From positions 3,397 through 67,396 of the forward strand of contig NZ_JBEBOY010000018.1 in assembly GCF_040396155.1 (NCBI RefSeq): a stretch of DNA of 64,000 nt, read 5' to 3'. Both the position numbers and the translations under genes were made by a program. The notes beneath the pieces are model-generated. The model did no database searches and was not told the origin of the DNA. It saw nothing but the letters and a program-made list of their open reading frames with translations. How positions within the stretch are numbered: the stretch's first letter is position 1; every line of letters starts with the position of its first letter. The DNA comes from Tissierella praeacuta_A (GTDB taxonomy: Bacteria > Bacillota > Clostridia > Tissierellales > Tissierellaceae). Below, in pieces: positions 28,681 to 37,374 of this stretch.

Positions 28681-28721
28681 AAGCTCCTATCCCTTTGCAA
28701 AATGCAAAGGGATAGGAGCTT
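28681..28721 (-). terminator. Strong terminator downstream of the B6 cassette
   Basis: A perfect 19-bp stem (AAGCTCCTATCCCTTTGCA and its complement) with a 3-base loop, followed on the minus strand by TTTTTAAATTT. It lies 295 bases beyond the end of the last vitamin B6 cassette gene. Confidence 0.85.
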
Positions 28722-29015
28722 CATGTTACCACTCCAATTTTATATAGACCTTACTGTATATACCTCATCAAATATGCTGGAAATAATCCATAAACATTTT
28801 ATGACTATAACGTGCATCTACGTGGATATCTAAGATAGATTCGATCTCCCAACTTTAAGACCATGTTCGTCTTGCTATCCCTTGCTCAATCTCACCAACT
28901 TTAGCTCTCTGCATAAGTATTCCTAAGCTCACTCTTCTTTTCTAAGTTTTTATTCTTTCTAATATTAATTATCTATGCACTTTTCCAAAGTCACTTCATC
29001 ATAGAAATCCAAATT

Positions 29016-29576
29016 TTATTCCATTCTCCCATATTTCATCTCTTTGCCTTGTTTGTCATATCTCTTTCTTTTAGATTTTATTTCTTCCATGCGGATTCTA
29101 TATATATTCGTTCTTTTTAATCCGGCCTTAATTGCCATATCAAAATACTTCATCTTTGTCGGGATATATTTTTCACATATAAGCCTCATGGCTTTGATTC
29201 TTTCTTCCTCATCTTCAACTATTTCAACTTTGCCTTTTATTACTGCTGATTCATATTCAGTAGTAAATACACTGCTAATCAATAATATAGCTTTAGATTC
29301 ATCAGATGCTATTTCTTTTAATTCCTCTTCAGTAAAGTTATCTGGAATTCTTATCCCCCCTACAAATGCTACACTGACACTCGGGTTATTTGTCAATGTA
29401 CATACCTTTCTTCCATCCTTAGCTGAATGAAAGTAAAGATTTTCTTCATGTCTTACTATGGACAGAGGTATCCCATATGGTTCATCACCATCTATCATTG
29501 AGAGTATTCCGTATCTGGCCTTATCTATTACATAGTATCCAAAGTCCCTACCCATTTCTCTATCTTTTCTCCTCAT
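29016..29576 (-). CDS. PNPOx-fold flavin-binding protein (NimA-like)
   Basis: From ATG 29574-29576 (AAAGGAG nine bases upstream) the protein begins MRRKDREMGRDFGYYVIDKA and has the split beta-barrel pattern of pyridoxamine 5'-phosphate oxidase-like/NimA proteins: ARYGILSMIDGDEPYGIPLS, LYFHSAKDGRKV and NNPSVSVAFVGG. Members bind FMN; some reduce nitroimidazoles, others handle B6 vitamers. Here the neighbours (pyridoxamine kinase, second PNPOx protein, PdxR-type regulator) favour B6 salvage. A longer start at 29603 lacks a ribosome binding site. Confidence 0.82.
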   Translation of the reverse strand: MRRKDREMGRDFGYYVIDKARYGILSMIDGDEPYGIPLSIVRHEENLYFHSAKDGRKVCTLTNNPSVSVAFVGGIRIPDNFTEEELKEIASDESKAILLISSVFTTEYESAVIKGKVEIVEDEEERIKAMRLICEKYIPTKMKYFDMAIKAGLKRTNIYRIRMEEIKSKRKRYDKQGKEMKYGRME

Positions 29577-29623
29577 GTTTATGAACTCCTTTTTACTATT
29601 CATTCTTCAAAGAATCAGATTAT

Positions 29624-30472
29624 TTATATATCCATTTTATCAAGCCAAGCTTCTATTGGTATCCCTTTGAATTTATCTACATTATCCTTACTCAGTATTA
29701 TAATATCCTTTACGTAATCCATAGCTTTTTGTGCAGAGTCCTGTAAAGGTGCTCCCAAAAGCACTTTTCCCATCATTACTGATGAAAATACATCTCCCGT
29801 TCCTGGAAATCTGACTGCCACATACTCAAATGACAGGCTAAAATATGTATCTTCTTTGGAATCGTAGCCCAATACAGCAGTATTATCCTTAAGATTTACA
29901 CTTGTAATTACAATAGATTTAGAACCTAATTCTCTTAATCTATCTATTAATTCATATCCTTCTTCCAATGATATTCCTTCATTTTTAATATCTACACCTG
30001 CTAAAAATGCTGCTTCTGTATAATTAGGAACGATATAATCTGCAACTGAACAGAGTTGTCTCATGTATTCTATAGTTTGATTAGTTACTCCATTATATAA
30101 CTTCCCGCCATCCCCCATAATAGGGTCTACAAATACTATGGTGCCCTTCTGGGATTGTTCTTGACAATAATCTGCTACAAGTCTTACCTGTTCCTCAGAC
30201 ACAATAAAGCCTGTTGAAATCCCATCAAAGTTAAATCCTAGCTCTTTCCATACAGATATTGTGTTTTTCATATATTCAGTTGTTTCCAATATTTCAAATT
30301 TTCCATAATCAAATGTGTTTGAAATCAATGCTGTGGGTAGATTATACAGATCAAAACCCATATGGGATAGTACGGGAATCATCGCAGCTAGTGCCACCTT
30401 CCCATAACCTGGCAAATCATTTATCAATAATATCTTGTCACTCAAATTATCCCTCTTTTCATACTGGTACAA
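29624..30472 (-). CDS. Pyridoxamine/pyridoxal kinase (PfkB/ribokinase family)
   Basis: A 282-residue protein with the PdxK/PdxY-like pattern: ILLINDLPGYGKVALAAMIP at the N-terminus, FVDPIMGDGGKLYNG, IVPNYTEAAFL and the catalytic anion-hole motif FPGTGDVFSSVMMG. It should phosphorylate pyridoxamine or pyridoxal with ATP in the B6 salvage pathway. It lies 47 bases upstream of the preferred start of the NimA-like gene, in the same direction. Confidence 0.87.
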   Translation of the reverse strand: MYQYEKRDNLSDKILLINDLPGYGKVALAAMIPVLSHMGFDLYNLPTALISNTFDYGKFEILETTEYMKNTISVWKELGFNFDGISTGFIVSEEQVRLVADYCQEQSQKGTIVFVDPIMGDGGKLYNGVTNQTIEYMRQLCSVADYIVPNYTEAAFLAGVDIKNEGISLEEGYELIDRLRELGSKSIVITSVNLKDNTAVLGYDSKEDTYFSLSFEYVAVRFPGTGDVFSSVMMGKVLLGAPLQDSAQKAMDYVKDIIILSKDNVDKFKGIPIEAWLDKMDI

Positions 30473-30699
30473 AAGTTAGCTAATTAAATACTAATTCAGA
30501 ACCTCGCTATCTCAGCATCAAGCTATCCTTGACATAGATCCTTACCCACTTGCTGATTTCTTTATATTGAATAATACATTTACATCTTGAAATATATATC
30601 ATGCTCATTTGTATGCTTTTTCCCTTTATTAATAGTGTTCTGCCATCTTTATTAAAACTATACTTATAATGTTGATATTTACTCCCTCAAAATATCTTT

Positions 30700-31161
30700 T
30701 TAATTATAGTATTTTCCCGTTACCTCTAAAATATTAATCTGTATTACAGCAATACCTTTAATCATAGGTTCAGGAAGTATCGAATCTGCTAAATGTGGAG
30801 TATACTTCTGAACTATATTTTGCAATACTATTCTTTTTGCCTCTATATCCTCAACCAAAGTAGCATTTCCTGTTATAATTACACTTTCATATTCTGTATT
30901 GGTGTCACAGACCACACCATTTGGGTCTAGAGGAAGTCCCTGCATATCATAAGCTAAAAATCCAATCTTGTCATTGCGAATGCTATTGTCAATCTTTTGC
31001 CCTTTTGATAACCCATGAATGTATATTTGGTTATCCATATAGACAAAATGAATTAGGGTAATATAAGAGGTACCGTCTGTATTAATAGTGGAAAAACTTC
31101 CTGTTTGTACCCTAAGTAACAAGTTCTTAATTTTTTCATCTGTTAATTGGTGTGTTTTCAT
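30700..31161 (-). CDS. PNPOx-fold flavoprotein (pyridoxamine 5'-phosphate oxidase family)
   Basis: A 153-residue protein beginning MKTHQLTDEKIKNLLLRVQT, with GSFSTINTDGTSYITLIHFV, IYIHGLSKGQKIDNSI and KIGFLAYDMQG, the short single-domain PNPOx-like fold. It probably binds FMN and oxidises or binds a B6 vitamer. It sits 227 bases upstream of the kinase gene; the gap has no gene and may hold a separate promoter. Confidence 0.82.
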   Translation of the reverse strand: MKTHQLTDEKIKNLLLRVQTGSFSTINTDGTSYITLIHFVYMDNQIYIHGLSKGQKIDNSIRNDKIGFLAYDMQGLPLDPNGVVCDTNTEYESVIITGNATLVEDIEAKRIVLQNIVQKYTPHLADSILPEPMIKGIAVIQINILEVTGKYYN

Positions 31162-31363
31162 TCTATATTACATCAAATTCCCTCCATATACTTTCTTTTG
31201 CTTATAAGTATATTTTAAAATTGTTCCCGTATCAAGGGACGGTTATTAACTTTTTTTAGGACACAGTTCTACTTCATAAACATAAAGAAGATGTAAATGC
31301 AAAGACTTACCTTAACGATATACAGCCTTTTATTGTGGCAGTGTAATATGCAAGTTTATTCAC

Positions 31364-31406
31364 AAAAAACAACAGCAATTCCTTACTGGAACCTGCTGTT
31401 GTTTTA
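31364..31406 (-). terminator. Terminator after the MocR/PdxR-type regulator
   Basis: AACAACAGCA and TGCTGTTGTT form a 10-bp stem around a 16-base loop, followed on the minus strand by TTTTTTG. It begins at the stop codon of the regulator gene. Confidence 0.8.
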
Positions 31407-32819
31407 ATTAGTACTATTAAACCAGATATCAGCAAGAAGTTCTATGGCTGGCACAATATCCTTTTCTTTAATCTTTCCATAACCTAATACAATGAAATTT
31501 CCTTGATTAGCAGCATTGTTAAGCCAAAATGGGGATACTGGACAAACTTGAACACCACATGCTAAAGCTTTTTGAATAAGAACATCTTCTTTCTGTCCAT
31601 CTGTAAATTCCATTAGAATGTGTAATCCCGCTTCATGGCCATATATCCGAACCTTACCGTCCATATTTTTTTTGATTGCATCAACCAAGATATCATGCTT
31701 CCTTTTTTGACTTAGACATAGTTTTCGAATATGCTTTTCCCAATGGCCATCTCGCATAAATTTAGCTAAAACTCTTTGCTGAAGCAATGGAACTGTACAC
31801 TGGTATCCTCTGTATTTTTTATTGTAAGTGGATAGTAACCAATACGGCAATACCAGATATGCCATTCGTAAACCTGCTGATAAAGCTTTAGAAAAAGTGC
31901 CTACATAAATCACCCGCTCAGCTTGGTCAATGGATTGCAGTGATGGAATTGGAAGCCCTTTGTACCTAAATTCGCTATCATAGTCATCTTCAATTATTAC
32001 CATATTACGCCGATAGGCGAGATTTAAGATTTCCATTCGGTTTTGGATTGGCATAACAGCACCTGTCGGGAATTGATGTGATGGAGCAATATGAACCATA
32101 GGAACGGACATAGATGAAAGTCTTTTTATGTCAATACCATTCTTATCAACTGGGACAGTTTGTATTTCAAAACCATTACTTTGAAATACTGTACTTGCAC
32201 CATCATAACAAGGTTCTTCCATAGCAACTTTCTTTCCACATGGAAAAATTCTTATGATAATTTCCAAAGCAAGTTGTGTACCACTACAAATAATAATCTG
32301 TTCTGTTTCGCACTTTACACCCCTGCTACGATACAAATATTGCTTTAGCTGTTGCCGCAACTCTAAATCTCCTTTCACATCTCCAAGCCCATGCACCAAT
32401 TGTGCCTGTGGTCCATCAAGAATATCTGCTACATATGTACACCAGAGCTTATTGGGAAAACTTGCAGCTTCTAGTTCTCCATACTGGAAGCTATATCGGA
32501 TTTTATTCACAGTGTTATCAGATTGCCTAGTTGACCACTTTTCATGTTTTTGGTAATCAGATAATTCTTGGTGTAAATAAAAATCCAATTTATTAACAAC
32601 ATATCCTGAACCCGGTATCCCTGTTATATACCCCTCCAAGACAAGCTGTTCATAAGCATTTTTAACTGAATTTCTTCCAACCTTTAGTTCACTTGCCAAT
32701 GCTCTTATTGAAGTAATACGTAAACCTTCAGGGAAGTTTCCAGATAAAATATCACTTTTAATTTGTTCATAAATTTGTTGATAAATAGGCAGATTGCTAT
32801 TACGGTCAATATGTAGCAT
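31404..32819 (-). CDS. MocR/PdxR-family transcriptional regulator (GntR HTH plus aminotransferase domain)
   Basis: From ATG 32817-32819 (AAGGAGGTAAAAAAG upstream) the protein begins MLHIDRNSNLPIYQQIYEQI. Residues 1-75 form a GntR winged helix (ITSIRALASELKVGRNSVKN). Residues about 110-470 form a fold type I aminotransferase domain with GTFSKALSAGLR containing the PLP-binding lysine and VIIEDDYDSEF. Regulators of this architecture sense PLP and control B6 genes; the neighbours here support that. In many hosts the regulator is divergent from its target genes, whereas here all face the same way. A longer frame reaching 32981 lacks a good ribosome binding site. Confidence 0.9.
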   Translation of the reverse strand: MLHIDRNSNLPIYQQIYEQIKSDILSGNFPEGLRITSIRALASELKVGRNSVKNAYEQLVLEGYITGIPGSGYVVNKLDFYLHQELSDYQKHEKWSTRQSDNTVNKIRYSFQYGELEAASFPNKLWCTYVADILDGPQAQLVHGLGDVKGDLELRQQLKQYLYRSRGVKCETEQIIICSGTQLALEIIIRIFPCGKKVAMEEPCYDGASTVFQSNGFEIQTVPVDKNGIDIKRLSSMSVPMVHIAPSHQFPTGAVMPIQNRMEILNLAYRRNMVIIEDDYDSEFRYKGLPIPSLQSIDQAERVIYVGTFSKALSAGLRMAYLVLPYWLLSTYNKKYRGYQCTVPLLQQRVLAKFMRDGHWEKHIRKLCLSQKRKHDILVDAIKKNMDGKVRIYGHEAGLHILMEFTDGQKEDVLIQKALACGVQVCPVSPFWLNNAANQGNFIVLGYGKIKEKDIVPAIELLADIWFNSTN

Positions 32820-33159
32820 CTTTTTTACCTCCTTATAATTATCAATTATACACGATATTTCTTGTAGAGTTATATCCATTATTATCACTTCTGTGATTAT
32901 TTTTAAAGGTGTTCCATAGGTTAACCCCTTATCTAAATATTTTGTACAAAATTTAATCCATAATTTTATAGTTATAATCATTGTACCTTATAGATTTTAT
33001 CATATAAACCTATATTTCCTTATTTTACATATCTCCAAATACAATCAATCTCGCCACATCATAGTCCTCATGTTTTTCTATGGACATGTTTCCAAAAACA
33101 GAAAGCCATTGAATGTCATCTACACACTTAATGGCTTAAACTATTGATATTACTACATT

Positions 33160-33264
33160 CTATTGCTTTTCGAGCCTAACGATAACTTCAACGTGCCTTG
33201 AGAGTACAATAATGATGTCGTAAGTATCTAGTACCCCCTTGGTGTCAGTGCATATTTCTAAAAT
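33160..33264 (-). repeat. rumA 3'-end remnant / fossil att site, copy C
   Basis: Minus-strand reading TDTKGVLDTYDIIIVL, then SRHVEVIVRLEKQ and TAG, open from a TAA with no start codon. The plus strand from 33194 reads TGCCTTGAGAGTACAATAAT, then GATGTCGTAAG and CTAGTACCCCCTTGG. It resembles copies A and B in sequence and in reading frame. It marks the border between the B6 cassette and the defence island. Confidence 0.62.
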
Positions 33265-33306
33265 GTTTTCTTATTAAATATTTTTGTAACAAAAACACTT
33301 AATAAG

Positions 33307-33352
33307 AATGCATATATTCCTACATTTTTATATTGAAATATATGCATTCTCA
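33307..33352 (-). terminator. Hairpin downstream of the Rad50-like ATPase gene
   Basis: GAATGCATATAT and ATATATGCATTC form a 12-bp perfect stem around a loop of about 20 bases. It lies 45 bases after the ATPase gene stop. There is no clean T-run, so termination is likely but not certain. Confidence 0.5.
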
Positions 33353-33396
33353 TTATAATTTTTATGCTTTGACAAAGAGCTAAAATATATATATTT

Positions 33397-35007
33397 TTAA
33401 CTTAATTCAATTGACAAATTAGAAAGCAACTTTCTGAATTCTAAATTATACGAATCATTTAACATTTTGCTAGGCATATGTTCCGTATAGTCTATACTAT
33501 TTATATAACTTAAGTCATCATACTTACCGAGTTCTTCTGTTTTTAGTGTCGTTGTGAAAATCTTCTGATTCTGTATTTCTTTATATAAATCTAGCACTAT
33601 TTTTTCTTTTGAAGTTGATAAGTCTTCAGCTCTAAAAGAGTCAACAACTATCGGAAAATTATGACTTGTATTTTTCTGAATCGCATATAACTTCGCAAGA
33701 TGAAAAATGGTTGCCTCGCTGCCTGAAAATACTTCATCTCGCTTCGTAAATATACCATCAATAGCTGAATTGCTATTAGGGTCAATAGTTGTATATATTT
33801 CTATCATAAGAGACACGATATCGTCTATTAATTTGTTTTGTTTTTCTTTCTGATCCTTTGTACTATCTTCATGTGAATTAAGAGAGTTATTTAATATATC
33901 TAACTGAGAGTCAATTTCCTTTATCCTAATTTCAGTATCTAATGCATCAACAATTTGATTCTTATATGCAACTATTGATTCAAGTGATATATTATCGTCA
34001 AACATCAATTTTTGTAAGTAATCTTGTTCTTTGTTTATAAATGAAGTTAATTTTTCGATTTCTTCATTATAAGATGCTATTTTCTCATTTATAGAATTAA
34101 TTATTTCATTCCTCATGGCAACAGTGGATACATCGAAAGCATATGAGGACTTTTTTGATGTGCTAAAGGAAATACTAGTTGAATCACAGTCCATACAACG
34201 CAATTCTCCGCAATCAATAGTTCTATTTAATGATCGAAGTTCCTTAATGGTGGCCTCCCATCTTGCCTTTCGAGTTGCAGCGATGTTTCGCTCTTTTCGT
34301 AGTTCAGTTATTTTATCATTAACTTTATCTAACTGTTTTATCTTTTCACCAAAAGATGTTTTATCGCTAATTGCACTTAAATAACTGGCAGCAGTTTTCG
34401 GAGATTTTAATATTTTATGCTGTTTTAAGAGGGTGGTTCTTTCTTCTTTCAATTGAGAAATTCGTTTTTTTGTAGTAATAATGTCTTCTGTACTTAGATA
34501 TTGCGAACCCAAATCACAAAAATCAAACAACATATTAATAAAGTCAATTTTATTATAATAACCAGCATTTGAAATATTAAAGGTAGCTTTTTTATCTTGC
34601 CCTACAAAGAATAATTGCAAGAAAAGGACAGGATCCGCTATTCTTAACATTTCATTTTTATATATTTTAGGTAAGGTAAAGATGTTTTTTTTCCAATATC
34701 TTTTTAGTTCTGATACATTATCAAATATCATTAGAGCAGATGGTGTTTTTAGAACAAATCCATCATTTCTTCTACAAATGAAATATGTGATTTCTCCTAT
34801 CTCAAATTCAACAAAGTGAAAATAGTTTTTATAAGAAAATGATGATGGAAATGTTGGATCATTCCCTAAAGCATACATTAAAGACTGAATAATTATGGTT
34901 TTGCCTTTATTATTATCATCGCTTGAGATTATATTAAAGTCTTTAGATAGAGAATCTTCAATAAAAGCTTCCTCTAAATTACCCACAGCTATTTTTTTAA
35001 TTATCAT
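33397..35007 (-). CDS. Rad50/SMC-like ATPase of a two-gene defence system
   Basis: A 536-residue protein. Walker A is in SSDDNNKGKTIII (about 28-40). Two coiled-coil arms (about 175-265 and 300-410) flank a zinc-hook-like motif with C271-x2-C274 (ELRCMDCDS), and the C-terminal ATPase half has GSEATIFHLAKLYAI (signature region) and FPIVVDSFRAED (Walker B). This is the SbcC/Rad50 layout but short. It overlaps the upstream nuclease gene by four bases. Together they resemble Lamassu (LmuA-LmuB) and ABC-three-component defence systems, where such an ATPase senses DNA and releases an effector. Confidence 0.78.
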   Translation of the reverse strand: MIIKKIAVGNLEEAFIEDSLSKDFNIISSDDNNKGKTIIIQSLMYALGNDPTFPSSFSYKNYFHFVEFEIGEITYFICRRNDGFVLKTPSALMIFDNVSELKRYWKKNIFTLPKIYKNEMLRIADPVLFLQLFFVGQDKKATFNISNAGYYNKIDFINMLFDFCDLGSQYLSTEDIITTKKRISQLKEERTTLLKQHKILKSPKTAASYLSAISDKTSFGEKIKQLDKVNDKITELRKERNIAATRKARWEATIKELRSLNRTIDCGELRCMDCDSTSISFSTSKKSSYAFDVSTVAMRNEIINSINEKIASYNEEIEKLTSFINKEQDYLQKLMFDDNISLESIVAYKNQIVDALDTEIRIKEIDSQLDILNNSLNSHEDSTKDQKEKQNKLIDDIVSLMIEIYTTIDPNSNSAIDGIFTKRDEVFSGSEATIFHLAKLYAIQKNTSHNFPIVVDSFRAEDLSTSKEKIVLDLYKEIQNQKIFTTTLKTEELGKYDDLSYINSIDYTEHMPSKMLNDSYNLEFRKLLSNLSIELS

Positions 35008-36035
35008 ACTTGAATCCCATCCTTTACAACTGAAATGAAATACTTAACCGACAGTACATCAAAATCAGGACAATTTTTAATTAAGGTCTTATCTACTTTA
35101 CTATATAAATTTTGAATATCATCAGAAGGGTTCTTTAGTATTATAAAATATATTTGTTCAAAAATTGACCAAAAACTCTGAGCTGCATTTTTATTAAATA
35201 ATGCTCTACACAATGAACTTTTGCACTCGTCAATCATATCTTTTTGTTTTTCTGGTGGACACTGATTTAGAATCGGCATAAATGATAAAGGTACTCCTTG
35301 AGAGACAGGGTCACGATTAATAATCCTTTGCAGAGTCATTAATCTTATTTCATTATTTGTCAAATGACGATAATAGTTTAAAGATTCATCACTTGTAGAA
35401 ATCATAAGCCCCTCTATAGCATGTCCATTTTTTTTGCTAGATTGTTCATCTCTAATCTCATTAAAAATAGCATTAAGCACATTTTCTTCAGGTATAATAT
35501 GAGGATGGTCTTTTATGATAGCTCGCACATAATCGCATGCAGGCTTATCATCAATCACAAAAAGAACTTTTTTTAAAAAATCATCAATCGATTTTGTCGT
35601 TATTTGACTTGAATTTATATATGTTTTATTTTTACTTTCTTCTTTTAGACCTTCTATCACCTTAGTTAGGGCTTCTTTCTTTATATTTTCTATGCCAAAA
35701 ATATTTTTAGAATCATCAGTTCGAACAGTATTAGAAACTCCTCCTAAGAAAAGAATGAGATTACTAAAAGTCAAATCACTTAAGAAGTTTTTATATAGTG
35801 TTACCAATTCTTTTCCTATAGCTTTAGGAGATGAATTAGAGGCACCTTTAGACTGTATATCCCAAAGTTTAGACGATGTTCTATCCATGCCTGTTAAATC
35901 ATTAAAAAAATCAACAACAAAGTAATGAATTTCATCACTATCATCACGGAAATTCATTAAATATAGAAGTGCTTTAGTTTCCATTTCAGCACAAGATTTT
36001 CTTAATTTCTCTGTAGATTTAACTGTATATGGCAA
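35004..36035 (-). CDS. PD-(D/E)XK (Cap4-like) nuclease effector of the two-gene system
   Basis: A 343-residue protein starting MPYTVKSTEKLRKSCAEMET. The N-terminal part has the pattern of a dsDNA nuclease: E19, D42 in YFVVDFFNDLTG, and D59-I-Q-S-K63 in KLWDIQSKG, followed by KELVTLYKNFLSDL. The C-terminal two thirds is helical and unrecognised. It is the first gene of the pair and overlaps the ATPase gene start by four bases (ATGA). The most similar architecture I know is LmuA/Cap4 and HamA-like effectors; the exact family cannot be settled by eye. Confidence 0.68.
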   Translation of the reverse strand: MPYTVKSTEKLRKSCAEMETKALLYLMNFRDDSDEIHYFVVDFFNDLTGMDRTSSKLWDIQSKGASNSSPKAIGKELVTLYKNFLSDLTFSNLILFLGGVSNTVRTDDSKNIFGIENIKKEALTKVIEGLKEESKNKTYINSSQITTKSIDDFLKKVLFVIDDKPACDYVRAIIKDHPHIIPEENVLNAIFNEIRDEQSSKKNGHAIEGLMISTSDESLNYYRHLTNNEIRLMTLQRIINRDPVSQGVPLSFMPILNQCPPEKQKDMIDECKSSLCRALFNKNAAQSFWSIFEQIYFIILKNPSDDIQNLYSKVDKTLIKNCPDFDVLSVKYFISVVKDGIQV

Positions 36036-36414
36036 GTAATATCACCTCTTTTGAAATTTCGTATCAAGGCGTAGTACCCTCTTGCTAACAAGTCATTTTA
36101 TCTCTAATAATTAACAATTGAAACAATATTTTTGAACAACCTCTTATTTTAAAATGGTTGTTTTCATTATATATCAAAATTTACCAATAAACAACACACT
36201 GAGAGATAAATGTAGCTCTCTTTATGAATAAAGACATCAAAAGAATGTGGAATTTTTCATATATTATATATATGAAAATCTGTTGATGTTTGCTTTTCTA
36301 GCACCTCTTAATACCTCCTATCACTCAGGTGACTTCACTTATTATCTTTCATTTCAACACCTATATTAATACTAACCCTAAGTATAAAATTAATTAGCAT
36401 TATAACACACAAAC
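36036..36414. other. Intergenic region upstream of the nuclease/ATPase pair
   Basis: No gene seen. It holds the promoter of the pair and, at 36229-36290, a hairpin (ATCAA outer pairs; inner TTTTTCATATAT / ATATATGAAAA) that may end transcription from the gene at 36415. The segment 36066-36085 (GTAGTACCCTCTTGC) resembles the element-side arm of att-like copy C. Confidence 0.4.
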
Positions 36415-37374
36415 TTACTCCAAAATATCCATATTACTTGCTTGTTGAATAAACTCTATTATACCTATATAAAACTCATTTTTGTCAAATAAATCTAAAA
36501 CATAGTCACAATACTGTTCTATTAGCTTCTTAATATCCTGTGGTTTATCTTCTGCATAAATTTTTATTTCTTCTAAATATGCCTCTATCAACTTTATATG
36601 TTCCCATTTTTCAATATGTTTCCCAATTATAGATTGCTGCTTAATTCTATTCTCTTTATGTTTCTTTTGCTCTTCTTCCTTCTTTTCTTTTTCCCATTGT
36701 AATTCCATCATTTCATATTCTTTTTTACGCTTTTCTTCAATTTCCATACTTTCTTTAGTTAAATCTATTAATATAGGACGAATTGCAATAAATATATCTG
36801 TAATCTGATCATGTAACGATAGATTCTCTTCATCATAAATAATTTCATTTTGTTGTTTTCTATCTTTATTTACTGTATAAATCTTAAAAATAAATTTACC
36901 CGTATTAATTGGGTCATATAATGGTCTCATTGTCTTTGTATCTTTTAACTTAACATCTCGATATTTACCTCTTTTTTCAACCAGCGAGCACTCAACAATA
37001 CCGTAAGGAAACCTAATCACTGTATTATCGTTATTTTGAGAGTCAACAAGTACAGTTCCTCCTAATGCCTGTACCATTTCTATAAAACAATGCATAAATC
37101 TATAGGCCCTATTCCTATGTTCATCTGAAACATCTATATTAAGAACCGCACTATTTTCTGGATGTCTTTCGTATTTCAATCTATATTGAACGCTAAAAGG
37201 TAAATAATCTTTAAATTTGTTTTTCGCTTTTGCTTTTCTGATTTCAATTTCACTATTATGTTTATTAATCAATGGATTAAACAGATTTATTTTTTCGTCT
37301 ACCTTTATACTCTTGCACCATTTAATGTATTCTTCCTCATTTTCAATATTAACCTTCTGGGTATTATTCTTCAT
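36415..37374 (-). CDS. Hypothetical protein with C-terminal coiled coil (defence island)
   Basis: From ATG 37372-37374 the protein begins MKNNTQKVNIENEEEYIKWC. About residues 95-230 (EHRNRAYRFMHCFIEMVQAL, GGTVLVDSQNNDNTVIRFPY, IVECSLVEKR) resemble the C-terminal domain of a widespread uncharacterised protein family often found with an HTH in its N-terminus; here no clear HTH is seen. A charged coiled coil follows (KRKKEYEMMELQWEKEKKEE). No catalytic motif is visible. It overlaps the 552-aa gene by about 11 bases, so the two probably work together. Confidence 0.6.
   Translation of the reverse strand: MKNNTQKVNIENEEEYIKWCKSIKVDEKINLFNPLINKHNSEIEIRKAKAKNKFKDYLPFSVQYRLKYERHPENSAVLNIDVSDEHRNRAYRFMHCFIEMVQALGGTVLVDSQNNDNTVIRFPYGIVECSLVEKRGKYRDVKLKDTKTMRPLYDPINTGKFIFKIYTVNKDRKQQNEIIYDEENLSLHDQITDIFIAIRPILIDLTKESMEIEEKRKKEYEMMELQWEKEKKEEEQKKHKENRIKQQSIIGKHIEKWEHIKLIEAYLEEIKIYAEDKPQDIKKLIEQYCDYVLDLFDKNEFYIGIIEFIQQASNMDILE

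Larger units (their letters stand above)
27975..29015. other. Intergenic region between cargo cassettes
   Basis: About 1 kb with no intact gene. It contains att-like copy B (28509-28620) and a strong terminator (28681-28721). Short broken readings occur at 28760-28960 on the minus strand (for example ILMQRAKVGEIEQGIARRTW), possible remnants of a lost gene. It probably also holds the promoter of the three-gene operon near 27.95-28.1 kb. Confidence 0.4.
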
